Position numbers and translations under genes: made by a program. From contig DASVWH010000094.1 of NCBI GenBank assembly GCA_036389715.1, forward strand, positions 1 through 19,939: 19,939 nucleotides of DNA, in the 5' to 3' direction. Shown in pieces: positions 1 through 7,106 of this stretch. This DNA is from DASVWH01 sp036389715 (GTDB lineage: Bacteria > Acidobacteriota > Blastocatellia > Pyrinomonadales > Pyrinomonadaceae). Position 1 is the stretch's first letter; the number at the start of each line of letters is the position of its first letter. The notes under the pieces are model-generated. The model was given only the letters and a program-made list of their open reading frames with translations. It was not told where the DNA came from and did not search any database.

Positions 1-587
1 TGGTGCGCGGGCGCGAGGGCCACAGCGCCTACCCGGCGCTCGGAGCTTCCGCCATCTTCCGCGCCGCGCGCCTGGTCACGCGCGTCGAGCGAATCGGCCA
101 GGAGCTCCAGGCTGACGCGCGGCCGGAGTTCGAGCCGCCCCACACCACGCTGAACGTCGGCCTGATACGCGGCGGCACGGCCAAGAACATCATCGCGGGC
201 GAGTGCCGCTTCACGCTCGAATGGCGGCCCGTGCCGGGACAGCGGGCAGAGCACTTGCTGGAGCTGGTGCACGCGGCCATCGAGGACGAACGCGGGCGCG
301 AGGCCGACTTCGATTGCACGCTCCGTGTCATCCGCATAGACCGGGGAATGGAGACGCCCGCCGCTTCGCCGCTCGTGCTGATGCTCGAAGAAGCGACGGG
401 GCGGCGGGCCGGGACCATCGCCTTTGGCACGGAAGCGCCGCAGATGGCGGAATTAGGGGCGCAGGCGGTCGTCCTCGGCCCCGGCGATATTCGCGTCGCG
501 CACCGCACGGACGAGTTCGTGCCCGTCGCGGAGCTGCGCCGGTGCGTCTCCATTCTGGCGCAGGCCATCGAGCATTTTTGCATGTAA
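1..587 (+). CDS. M20 family metallopeptidase, probable acetylornithine deacetylase (3' part only)
   Basis: This is the C-terminal 194 residues of a gene that enters from the left edge; the reading frame is open from base 3 and ends at TAA 585-587, so the GTG at base 3 is internal. The visible part begins in the dimerisation (lid) domain, with the sequence GREGHSAYP followed by GASAIFRAARL, which is typical of ArgE/DapE enzymes. It continues into the second half of the catalytic domain. GTEAP (visible residues 142-146) and GPGDIRVAHRTDEFVP (159-174) match the M20 metal-site region, where H167 would be a zinc ligand. ArgE removes the acetyl group from N-acetylornithine in arginine synthesis. 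DapE or another M20 amidohydrolase is possible because the N-terminal half, with the first metal ligands, is missing. The arginine-type assignment rests on the GPGDIRVAHRTDEFV stretch, recalled rather than searched. Confidence 0.8.
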   Translation, partial: VRGREGHSAYPALGASAIFRAARLVTRVERIGQELQADARPEFEPPHTTLNVGLIRGGTAKNIIAGECRFTLEWRPVPGQRAEHLLELVHAAIEDERGREADFDCTLRVIRIDRGMETPAASPLVLMLEEATGRRAGTIAFGTEAPQMAELGAQAVVLGPGDIRVAHRTDEFVPVAELRRCVSILAQAIEHFCM

Positions 588-683
588 GCTCAACACTGAG
601 CACGATTTACGGCCCACGCGCGATTCCCTCCGCGCGCTCCGCAAAGACGGGCGCGGACAACCGCGAGCCGCACCCGCAGCATC

Positions 684-716
684 TTGAATTATCGCGCCCG
701 GCTTAATGTTAATACT
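684..716 (+). promoter_or_regulatory. Weak candidate promoter for the 365-aa secreted protein gene
   Basis: TTGAAT at 684-689 resembles a -35 box, and an A/T-rich stretch at 703-716 contains TTAATA at 709-714 at a long 19-bp spacing. It lies about 35 bp before the ATG at 752. The rest of the 588-751 gap is GC-rich and shows only a 5-bp stem (GCTCA/TGAGC) just after the preceding stop codon. The fit to consensus is poor. Confidence 0.25.
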
Positions 717-751
717 TCTTGCCTGCTCTCATTTGAAGATGGATTGATTAA

Positions 752-1849
752 ATGTTTCGTAGCCCACAATGCCGCTTTCTCCTCGCCGCGCTCTTCACGC
801 TGGCTCTCTTCGCAGGCTCCGAGCCCCGTGCCCGCGCGCAGGCGCAGGACGCTCCCCTGACGAGCCAGGAATTGGTGCGCCTGCTCTATCAACTGCCGAA
901 GCACCCGGAGATGCGCGACGAAATCATCAACCAGTTGCGACGGCGCGGCATCGGCTTTGAGCTGACGGACGGGCTGCGCTCGGTCGTCGCCACGAAGAGC
1001 GGCAGCGATGCGCTGCTGCGCCGCACGCTCGAAGAGGCCGCGCGGCGTCGCCTTAATCCGACCGCTTCCGTGCTGCCTTCGGAGGCAGAGGGCGCGGAGC
1101 TGCTCAAGAGGGCGCGTGTGGCCACGTCGGCCGCCGCCGAGGCGATGCCGGACTTCATCGTCAAGCAGCAGATCAGAAGGTCTTTCTCGCGCGGCGGGCT
1201 CAACAACTGGATTGACCAGGACCGCCTGACCATCGCCGTCAGCTACAGGGCCAACGCCGGGGAAGAATACAGGCTGCTGGCCGTCAACGGGCTGCCGACG
1301 GGCAAGGACGCCAGGGATGGCGGAAGCTACGAGGAGGCGGGCGGTACGATCTCGACGGGAGAGTACGTTTCGATGCTCGCGGCGCTCTTCAAAGAAGAGA
1401 CGCGCACCCAGTTCAAGATGGTGGACACGGACCTCCTGCGCGGTCGCCGGACCATCGTCTACGAGTTCGAGGTCAAACAGCAGTTTTCTCGCCAGAGCAT
1501 CAAGGCCGCCAGCGCGGGCAATCGAGTGGTCGTGACGGGCTATCGCGGCAGAATCTGGATTGACCGCGAGACTTACAGGGTCCTGCGCCTGGAAGACATC
1601 TCGACCGAGATTCCCGAAGACTTTCCGATCTCTGCGGCCAGCAGCGTCATAGACTACGACTGGGTGACCATCAACGAGCGCCCGTACCTGCTGCCGTCCC
1701 TGGCCGAGATTAAGCTGACCGCCAGCATCAACGGGCAGACCATCCAGACGCGTAACGAGATTCGCTTCCGCGGCTATCAAAAATTCGGCACGGAAGTGAA
1801 GATTATCGAAGACATCGGCGACGAGGACGAGAAGGACGGCAAACCGTAA
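752..1849 (+). CDS. Secreted protein of unknown function, acidobacterial type
   Basis: This encodes a 365-aa protein with a clear Sec signal peptide: a positive N-terminus, a hydrophobic core LLAALFTLALFA at about residues 10-21, and likely cleavage after ARAQA near residue 31. A helical segment follows (about 36-105) containing RRRGIGFELTDGL. The second half (about 130-345) looks beta-rich and starts with MPDFIVKQQ. It includes EEYRLLAVNGLPTG and GRIWIDRETYRVLRLE, features I associate with secreted acidobacterial proteins whose fold may resemble lipoprotein-carrier or RseB-like beta sheets. No catalytic motif is visible. The C-terminus is short and acidic (EDIGDEDEKDGKP). There is no strong Shine-Dalgarno before ATG 752, but the signal peptide begins there, which supports this start. 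It converges on the endonuclease III gene with a 60-bp pyrimidine-rich gap. Function is unknown; an envelope role is inferred only from the signal peptide. Confidence 0.85.
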   Translation: MFRSPQCRFLLAALFTLALFAGSEPRARAQAQDAPLTSQELVRLLYQLPKHPEMRDEIINQLRRRGIGFELTDGLRSVVATKSGSDALLRRTLEEAARRRLNPTASVLPSEAEGAELLKRARVATSAAAEAMPDFIVKQQIRRSFSRGGLNNWIDQDRLTIAVSYRANAGEEYRLLAVNGLPTGKDARDGGSYEEAGGTISTGEYVSMLAALFKEETRTQFKMVDTDLLRGRRTIVYEFEVKQQFSRQSIKAASAGNRVVVTGYRGRIWIDRETYRVLRLEDISTEIPEDFPISAASSVIDYDWVTINERPYLLPSLAEIKLTASINGQTIQTRNEIRFRGYQKFGTEVKIIEDIGDEDEKDGKP

Positions 1850-1909
1850 CGACGCCCTCACCCTGCGTCTTTCGCCTGCGCGCTAACGCCTCTCTCTTTC
1901 GTCTTTCCC

Positions 1910-2620
1910 TTAAATCCTGCTCTGCCCGTAATCGCAGTATTCGATGACGGGGCAGCGTTCGCAGAGCGGCTCGCGCGGGCGGCAGAGGGCGCGCCCGTGT
2001 CGAATCAGGTTGACGTGAAACGAGTAGAACTTTCCGGGCGGGACCAGTGCGTTCATGATTTCGTGCGCGCGCGCATCCGTGCATTTTTGCGGGATTAGCC
2101 CGACGCGTCGCAGGATGCGGAAGATGTGCGTGTCGAGCGGGAAGATATTCTTGCGACAGGCGAAGAGCAGCGTGCAGGCGATGGTCTTCGGGCCGATGCC
2201 GCGAAACTGCGAGAGATAACGGGCGGCTTCCGCGGCTGGCAGCTCGTGCAGAAAGCCCAGGTCGAGCGAGCCGTGTTCGGCCTTCAACTGCCGCAGAATA
2301 TCCTTGATGACCGCGGCCTTCTGGTTGGCCAGCCCGCCGGAACGAATCGTCTCGGCGAGCGTCGAGACGCGGGCCCGCAGGACCGCTTCCCAGGTCGGGA
2401 AGCGCGCCTTGAGGGCGGCGAACGTGCGGCGGCTGTTGGTGTCGCTCGTCGCCTGCGAAAGGATGACCTCGACGAGCATGTCGAGCGGGTCGGAGGCACA
2501 CTCGTTGACGGGGACGCCGTAAGTGCGCTCCAGATTCTGGATGATATAGCCAAGCGGCTTCTCGCTCGCGGGCGATGATGTTCGAGGGTGTGCCGCTTCA
2601 GGCGGCCAGGACGCGCTCAT
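1910..2620 (-). CDS. nth: Endonuclease III (base-excision DNA glycosylase/AP lyase, [4Fe-4S])
   Basis: A 236-aa HhH-GPD glycosylase. The enzyme removes oxidised pyrimidines and cleaves the abasic site. The helix-hairpin-helix LSQFRGIGPKT (residues 136-146) carries the catalytic lysine K145. The motif LDTHIFRIL (162-170) carries the catalytic aspartate D163. The C-terminus has the complete cluster motif C213-X6-C220-X2-C223-X5-C229. Length fits the family (E. coli Nth is slightly shorter). I chose the ATG at 2618-2620. The frame stays open further upstream to 2737, but that extension runs inside the bshA coding region and looks like low-quality shadow sequence. With this start the gene overlaps the 3' end of bshA by 23 bp, so the two are probably co-transcribed and translationally linked, bshA first. 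Confidence 0.93.
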   Translation of the reverse strand: MSASWPPEAAHPRTSSPASEKPLGYIIQNLERTYGVPVNECASDPLDMLVEVILSQATSDTNSRRTFAALKARFPTWEAVLRARVSTLAETIRSGGLANQKAAVIKDILRQLKAEHGSLDLGFLHELPAAEAARYLSQFRGIGPKTIACTLLFACRKNIFPLDTHIFRILRRVGLIPQKCTDARAHEIMNALVPPGKFYSFHVNLIRHGRALCRPREPLCERCPVIEYCDYGQSRI

Positions 2621-3722
2621 AAAATTCCAGGTATTGCGGGATGACCAGGTCCGTGCTGTAACGCGAGACGGCCGACGCGCGCGCACGCAGGCCCATCTCG
2701 CGCCTGGCGTCGGCGTCCGCGAGCAAGAGGACCGCATCCGCGCTCATCTTTTCGACATCTCCCACTTCGCTCAAGCACCCTGTCTCGCCGTCCGTCACGA
2801 CTTCCGGCACGCCGCCCACGCGCGACGCGATGACCGGAACTTCGCAGGCCATCGCTTCGAGCGCGGCGAGCCCGAAAGACTCCTGCTCCGAGGGCAGCAG
2901 GAGCACGTCCGCCGCCGAGAGGTAATCTACTATCTTCGGCTGCTTGCCGACGAACGTGCAGTGCTCGCTGATGCCCAGACAGCGCGCGCGGTGCTCCGCG
3001 TTCGGGCGCTCGCTGCCGTCGCCGACCATCACGAGGCGCGTCCTGATGCCGCGCTCGAGCACGCGCGCCAGTATCTCGACACAATCAACGGGCCGCTTGA
3101 CGGGGCGGAAATTGGAGACGTGGACCAGCAGCGGCTCGCCGCCGGGCGCAAGCTCCGCCAACAGCTCCGGCACGGGCCGTCGGCGATAGTCCGAAGCGCA
3201 GATGAAGTTCGGGATCACGGCGATCTGGTCGAACTGGAAGGTCTCGGCCGTGGCTTGCTTGAGGTAATGAGAGATGGCCGTGACGCCGTCGGACTGGACG
3301 ATGCCATAGCGCGTAATCGGCAGGTACGAACGGTCCGCGCCGACGAGCGTGATGTCCGTCCCGTGCAGCGTCGTGATGACGGGCAGGCGACGATTGGGGC
3401 GCAGGGATTCGCGGGCGAGAATGGCGCTGATCGAGTGCGGGATGGCGTAGTGAACGTGCAGCAGGTCCAGGTTCTCCGTCTCGGCGACGGTTGCCATCTT
3501 GGTCGCCAGCGCCAGCGTGTAAGGCTGGTGCTCGAAGAGCGGGTAAGACATCATCTCCACTTCGTGAAAACGGACGCGCTCGTTGAGCTGCGTCAGGCGC
3601 GTCGGCAGCGCAGACGAGATGAAATGAACCGTGTGACCGCGCGCGGCCAGCTCCTTGCCCAGCTCGGAGCCGACTATTCCGCTGCCTCCGTAGGTCGGAT
3701 AAACCGTGATCCCGATGTTCAT
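2598..3722 (-). CDS. bshA: N-acetyl-alpha-D-glucosaminyl L-malate synthase (bacillithiol synthesis, step 1)
   Basis: A 374-aa GT-B fold, GT4-family glycosyltransferase. BshA joins UDP-GlcNAc and L-malate to make GlcNAc-malate, the first step of bacillithiol synthesis in the cytoplasm. The N-terminus MNIGITVYPTYGGSGIVGSELG is characteristic of BshA, with the GGSG loop at residues 12-15. HVHYAIPHS (90-97) and ITTLHGTDITLVG (116-128) are also typical. The GT4 donor-site E-X7-E motif is E281/E289 in EQESFGLAALEAM, followed by PVIASRVGG. Length equals that of known BshA proteins. The Shine-Dalgarno before ATG 3720-3722 is weak, and a 7-bp GC stem lies just upstream. The second pathway gene, bshB1, is 9 kb away in this window; bshC was not seen. 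Other GT4 enzymes are the alternative, but the N-terminal signature makes BshA the strong call. Confidence 0.92.
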   Translation of the reverse strand: MNIGITVYPTYGGSGIVGSELGKELAARGHTVHFISSALPTRLTQLNERVRFHEVEMMSYPLFEHQPYTLALATKMATVAETENLDLLHVHYAIPHSISAILARESLRPNRRLPVITTLHGTDITLVGADRSYLPITRYGIVQSDGVTAISHYLKQATAETFQFDQIAVIPNFICASDYRRRPVPELLAELAPGGEPLLVHVSNFRPVKRPVDCVEILARVLERGIRTRLVMVGDGSERPNAEHRARCLGISEHCTFVGKQPKIVDYLSAADVLLLPSEQESFGLAALEAMACEVPVIASRVGGVPEVVTDGETGCLSEVGDVEKMSADAVLLLADADARREMGLRARASAVSRYSTDLVIPQYLEFYERVLAA

Positions 3723-3744
3723 AAAGTTAGACGCTCAGTTGCCC

Positions 3745-3764
3745 CGCGCCGGATGTTCGGCGCG
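3745..3764 (-). promoter_or_regulatory. GC-rich hairpin close to the bshA start codon
   Basis: CGCGCCG (3745-3751), a 6-base loop, and CGGCGCG (3758-3764) form a perfect 7-bp stem. In the bshA transcript it ends 22 bases before the ATG. No T-run follows, so it is not a normal terminator. It could slow or modulate ribosome access to a start site that already has a poor Shine-Dalgarno; that effect is inference. Confidence 0.45.
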
Positions 3765-3783
3765 AAGCCGCCAGTCCAGCCTC

Positions 3784-3804
3784 TGACATCTAGCATCTAA
3801 CATC
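3784..3804 (-). repeat. Three-copy 7-bp tandem repeat in the bshA leader
   Basis: Read on the minus strand the units are GATGTTA, GATGCTA and GATGTCA, three consecutive heptamers sharing GATG and differing at one to three of the last three positions. A related fragment occurs at 3843-3850 (GCATCTAA on the plus strand). It is a short non-coding heptanucleotide repeat in the leader of bshA. Confidence 0.6.
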
Positions 3805-3870
3805 TTTCTTTAGCAAGGGAGCGCGCGGGTCTGTGGCAGGAGGCATCTAAATGTTTCGGGATGCCGAACA

Positions 3871-3910
3871 GCAAGAAAGCAGGCGACCCTCGCAATCGCC
3901 TGCTTCTTGC
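3871..3910. repeat. Strong hairpin in the bshA leader
   Basis: The arms are 3871-3886 and 3896-3910: GCAAGAAAGCAGGCGA pairs with TCGCCTGCTTCTTGC with one bulged A, giving a 15-bp stem and a 9-base loop. It lies between the predicted bshA promoter and the bshA start. Neither strand has a following T-run, so an intrinsic terminator is unlikely. A structured leader element, attenuator part or protein-binding palindrome are the options. Confidence 0.65.
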
Positions 3911-3956
3911 CTCAACTTGTCTCACCTGTTTAAAGGGGGGTCAAGCGAGGTCACGG

Positions 3957-3985
3957 AGTATATGCGCAAGGTCCGATTTTAGCAA
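3957..3985 (-). promoter_or_regulatory. Predicted sigma70-type promoter for bshA
   Basis: On the minus strand TTGCTA (plus 3980-3985) and TATACT (plus 3957-3962) are separated by exactly 17 bp. They match the -35 and -10 consensus at 4 of 6 and 5 of 6 bases. Just upstream, plus positions 3986-4016 are strongly A/T-rich in an otherwise GC-rich region, like an UP element. Transcription would begin near 3950 and give a leader of about 230 nt containing the hairpins and the heptamer repeat. Confidence 0.5.
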
Positions 3986-4135
3986 CACTTATTTTGTGAT
4001 AACTATTTTTATTTTCCGGGCCCGCCGGGCACACGCTCCCCGGCAAAGGCCCTGCGGTGCAGTCGGCGCGGGGACCGCCGGTCGGCGTTCGTAAGGGCAC
4101 TCTCTCCAGAGACTGCGCCGGACGGCTAAACGAGG

Positions 4136-4141
4136 TATAAT
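4136..4141 (+). promoter_or_regulatory. Candidate -10 box for the Nfu gene
   Basis: A perfect TATAAT lies 80 bp before the ATG at 4221 in a GC-rich context. No good -35 box is seen 16-18 bp upstream, so the promoter may depend on an activator or another sigma factor. The ribosome site GGAG (4210-4213) has good spacing to the start. Confidence 0.35.
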
Positions 4142-4220
4142 TAAGGTCAGTTAAATAATCGTCTTAATGGATTGAGTTCGCTGCGGCTGCCGAGCGGCGG
4201 CGAACGAATGGAGAACCGGA

Positions 4221-4784
4221 ATGCCGAAAATCAGTGATATCGAAGAGACACCTAATCCGAACGCCGTCAAGTTTATTCTCAAAGAGCCGATTACTAACGG
4301 CGTCGCGCGCCAGTTTGACTCGGCCGAGAAGGCTGCCGCCGACCCGCTGGCCAAATCGCTCTTTGAGATAGGCCACGTCGCCTCCGTCTTCTACATTGAC
4401 CGGATGGTGACGGTCGAGAAAGATGAAGCGGCCGACTGGGACGAGCTTTTAGCGGAAGTGGCCGTGCCGATTCGCGCGGCCGAAGCCGTCGCCCCGGCTA
4501 ATCCGGCCGACGTGGCTTCGTCTGTCGGCGGCCCGCTCGCGGCCGTGCTCAGCGACGACCCGCGCCTGGCCCAGATCAACGAGATACTGGACGAGAAAAT
4601 CCGTCCGGCGCTGGCCGGTGACGGCGGCTGGCTCGAAGTGCTGGGTCTTAGAGAGCACACGCTCTCGATCAGGTATCAGGGCGCGTGCGGCAGTTGTCCG
4701 AGCTCGCTTTCGGGCACGCTGATGGCTATCGAAGGGATGCTCAGGCAGGACGTGGACCCTGAATTGGAAGTGGTCGCCGTTTAG
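4221..4784 (+). CDS. Nfu/NifU-type iron-sulfur cluster carrier (Nfu_N plus NifU C-terminal domain)
   Basis: A 187-aa protein with two recognisable domains. Residues about 5-90 form an Nfu N-terminal domain, whose hallmark is TPNPNAVKF (10-18), followed by ASVFYIDRMVTVEK. A short Ala/Pro linker leads to a NifU C-terminal domain (about 118-187) with LAGDGGWLEV and the cluster-binding pair C156-X2-C159 in GACGSCPSS. Such proteins hold a [4Fe-4S] cluster between two subunits and pass it to client enzymes. The start has a clear GGAG ribosome site 7 bases upstream. It is a single-gene unit with a hairpin terminator behind it, divergent from bshA; bacillithiol has been implicated in Fe-S metabolism in Firmicutes, so the closeness may be meaningful. 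No suf or isc genes are visible. Confidence 0.93.
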   Translation: MPKISDIEETPNPNAVKFILKEPITNGVARQFDSAEKAAADPLAKSLFEIGHVASVFYIDRMVTVEKDEAADWDELLAEVAVPIRAAEAVAPANPADVASSVGGPLAAVLSDDPRLAQINEILDEKIRPALAGDGGWLEVLGLREHTLSIRYQGACGSCPSSLSGTLMAIEGMLRQDVDPELEVVAV

Positions 4785-4811
4785 CCCGGCCCCGCGCGCA
4801 TCTCTCAAGGC

Positions 4812-4848
4812 ATGGGCCGCGCCCGCCCCAGAGGCCGGTGCGGCCCAT
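4812..4848 (+). terminator. Terminator-like hairpin after the Nfu gene
   Basis: ATGGGCCGCGCC (4812-4823) and GGTGCGGCCCAT (4837-4848) form a 12-bp stem with one G-T type mismatch and a 13-base loop, starting 28 bp after the stop codon. The following bases (CTTTCC) give only a weak T-tract, so termination strength is uncertain. The remaining gap to 5052 shows no further clear element. Confidence 0.55.
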
Positions 4849-5051
4849 CTTTCCAGTTCGCCCCGCCTCCTCTTTAAAGACAGCGCAATCCCTCGACGCT
4901 CCCTCATCTTTGGTCAGATAATCGCTCCCCGGCCGGTACACCCTTCGAGCCCTGGCGCTTCATCTCTGGAACCGAACGGCGACAAAAGCGTATCAGCAGT
5001 CAGGATAGTTATCATTTCGGGGCGCATCCCGCGCCGCAAACAGGAGAACAC

Positions 5052-7010
5052 ATGCCTCGTCACGCTCGCATCTACATCGCTACGCTCTGCCTCGTCGCGC
5101 TTCCGGCCTGGTCCGGCGCGCAGACGCCTCCGGCCAGGACCGCCGCCCCGCAGAAGACGGGTAAGCCGGAGAAGGGCACGCCGCGGCGCGAGCGCGTTGA
5201 CCCGCTCGCCGCGGAGCGACGAGTCGCAGCCATCTCGCTGGCCACCTCTCTGGCCGAAGAGGCGCGCTCTTTTCGTGACGAACAGTTGCGAGCGCGCGTG
5301 CTGATGCGCACGGCCGAGGCATTGTGGGAGACCGAGCAGGAGCGTGCGCGCAACCTCTTTCGCAGGGCCTGGGAGACGGCCGACTCGGCGGACCGGGAGG
5401 CGCTGCGTCGCCTTGAAGAGAGGCTCCGGGCAGAGGGCGGCAGGCGGGGCGGGTCTGACCCTCCGAACCTGCGCGCACAGGTTTTAAGGCTCGCCGCGCG
5501 CCGCGACCGCGCGCTGGCCGAAGAGTTTCTGGCCAAGCTCACGGAAGCCAACGAAAGGGAGACGGCAGGCACGACGCCCGTCGTCAATAGCCCCAATGGT
5601 CCGGCCGGGCAGGTGACCAGCGCCGACCCGGAATCCCCGCCGCCCGTCGTCTCGCAGCGGCTCGGCCTGGCCCGGCGGCTGCTGGAGGAGGGCAACGTCG
5701 AGCTTGCGCTGCAATTCGCGGACAAGGCGCTCGACCGCGTCACGACGCGCGGCATCAACTTTCTTTCCGCCCTGCGCGAAAAGAATCAGGCGGCCGCCGA
5801 TCAGAGATTCAACGCGCTGCTGGCGCGCGCCGCAAGCGACCCGACATCGGACGCTGCGACCGTCTCCGTGCTCTCCTCCTATGCTTTCACGCCGTTCCTG
5901 ACAATCGTCGTGCGCAGTGGCGGCGGGAATCACACGAGCATGGAACGCGAGCACATCACAGCGCCGTCGCCGCCGCTCTCGCCGCAGTTGCGCGCGGCCT
6001 TCTTTCGCACCGCCGCCCAGATTCTGCTGCGCCCTGTACCGCAGGCCGACCGGGACACTACGCTGGCGGGCCGCGGCGGGCTCTACTTTACAATCGCGCG
6101 CCTGCTTCCGCTCTTCGACCAGTATGCACCCGACAGGGTTCCAGAATTGCGGGCACAGTTGAGCGCCGTCGCGCAGGATGCGCCGGACTCTCTCAAGACC
6201 GATGAGAACCGCATGCTCACGCGCGGCCTCGTGCCCGAAGAGAGCGTCAGGGACGAGGGCGAGGAAGCATTGGAAGGAGCCGGGCGTGCCGCCGATGCGG
6301 CCGGGCGCGACGAGTTGTACGCGCGGGCGGCTCTCTCGGCCGCACACAAGGGCGACCTCACGGCGCGCGACACGGTTGACAAGATTCAGGACGCCGAGAT
6401 GCGCAAGAGCGCACGCGCTTTCGTAGACTTCGCGCTGGTGGAAAGGGCTATTAACCGGAAGGATGCCGAGCTGGCCCTGCGCGTGCTGCGCGCCGCCGAG
6501 CTACCGCACGTGCATCGCGCCTGGGGGCTGACGGAAGTCGCGCACCTGCTCGAAACCTCCGACACGAGGCGCGCCGCCGAGATACTCGAAGAGGCCGGGG
6601 CCGAAGCGCGGCGCATCGGCGGCGGGGATGCGGACCGCCCGCGCGCCCTCTTCGGCGTCGCCACGCGGATGTATGCTGTGAATAAAACGCGCGTCTGGGA
6701 AGCCCTCGGCGAGGCGGTTAAGGCTGCCAATGCCGCCGCCGACTTCACGGGCGAGGATGCGCAGATAGTCTCGCGCTTTGTGACCCCGCAGGGCTCGACG
6801 ACCTCCAACTTCGACGCCGACAGCTTCGACCTCAACCACATCTTCGAGCAACTGGCCAAAGACGATCTCTACCGCGCAATCGAGCTGGCAAAGAGCTTCA
6901 CGGGCGAGGCCGCGCGGGCCACCGCGACCCTCGCCATCGTCCGCGCCGTGCTCGGCAAAACGCAGCCCAGGCCCGCGAACGTTAACGAGAGCGAGATCGT
7001 TACTCCGTGA
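5052..7010 (+). CDS. Large secreted helical protein of unknown function
   Basis: A 652-aa protein with a Sec signal peptide (hydrophobic IYIATLCLVALPAW, likely cleavage at SGAQ, residue about 24). A Pro/Lys/Thr-rich stretch follows (25-50). The rest is almost all alpha-helix with many Arg, Ala, Leu and Glu residues and helix pairs such as RVLMRTAEALWETEQERARNLFRRAWETAD. These look like degenerate TPR/SEL-type repeats, though none is exact. The centre (about 275-370) contains a less helical patch, FTPFLTIVVRSGGGNH, then LYFTIARLLPLFDQYAPDRVPELRAQL. No catalytic motif is seen. The start is well supported by AGGAGA at 5042-5047, five bases before the ATG. It stands alone, converging on the DUF72 gene. 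I do not recognise the family; an envelope or periplasmic scaffold is the most I would infer. Confidence 0.85.
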   Translation: MPRHARIYIATLCLVALPAWSGAQTPPARTAAPQKTGKPEKGTPRRERVDPLAAERRVAAISLATSLAEEARSFRDEQLRARVLMRTAEALWETEQERARNLFRRAWETADSADREALRRLEERLRAEGGRRGGSDPPNLRAQVLRLAARRDRALAEEFLAKLTEANERETAGTTPVVNSPNGPAGQVTSADPESPPPVVSQRLGLARRLLEEGNVELALQFADKALDRVTTRGINFLSALREKNQAAADQRFNALLARAASDPTSDAATVSVLSSYAFTPFLTIVVRSGGGNHTSMEREHITAPSPPLSPQLRAAFFRTAAQILLRPVPQADRDTTLAGRGGLYFTIARLLPLFDQYAPDRVPELRAQLSAVAQDAPDSLKTDENRMLTRGLVPEESVRDEGEEALEGAGRAADAAGRDELYARAALSAAHKGDLTARDTVDKIQDAEMRKSARAFVDFALVERAINRKDAELALRVLRAAELPHVHRAWGLTEVAHLLETSDTRRAAEILEEAGAEARRIGGGDADRPRALFGVATRMYAVNKTRVWEALGEAVKAANAAADFTGEDAQIVSRFVTPQGSTTSNFDADSFDLNHIFEQLAKDDLYRAIELAKSFTGEAARATATLAIVRAVLGKTQPRPANVNESEIVTP

Positions 7011-7106
7011 TGCCGGGAGCCATGCCGAAGCAGGCGCGACACTGCCGCGAGCGACGACCAAGAAGGGGCGACGCTGAAGGATGAAGTAAACGCTCATCTC
7101 CCGCGC

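Larger units (their letters stand above)
3723..4220. other. 498-bp divergent intergenic region between bshA and the Nfu gene
   Basis: No convincing gene lies here. From left to right it holds a 7-bp GC stem next to the bshA start (3745-3764), a 7-bp tandem repeat (3784-3804), a strong hairpin (3871-3910), a sigma70-like promoter pointing to bshA (3957-3985) with an A/T-rich tract behind it (3986-4016), and a GC-rich block at about 4017-4130. The last feature is a TATAAT box (4136-4141) upstream of the Nfu gene. A short frame at 3861-4094 has no family resemblance and is partly made of the hairpin sequence. Confidence 0.7.

Noticed and set aside
689..1861. 390-aa antisense frame opposite the 365-aa secreted protein gene
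   Set aside because: Long antisense frames are common in GC-rich DNA. The plus-strand frame has a signal peptide and sensible composition.
1850..1909. Pyrimidine-rich gap (CTTTCGTC-like repeats) as a terminator or small RNA
   Set aside because: No stable stem found by eye. Similar C/T-rich text recurs at 15056-15130 and looks like simple low-complexity spacer.
2621..2737. Upstream extension of endonuclease III
   Set aside because: It lies inside bshA in another frame, has shadow-like composition (Arg/Ser/Thr/Trp), and the family normally starts close to the chosen ATG.
2634..3800. 388-aa antisense frame opposite bshA
   Set aside because: Shadow of bshA, with Arg/His/Asp-rich translation and no motif; bshA itself is unambiguous.
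3861..4094. 77-aa frame on the plus strand upstream of the Nfu gene
   Set aside because: No family resemblance. It covers a hairpin and the reverse of a better-supported promoter for bshA.
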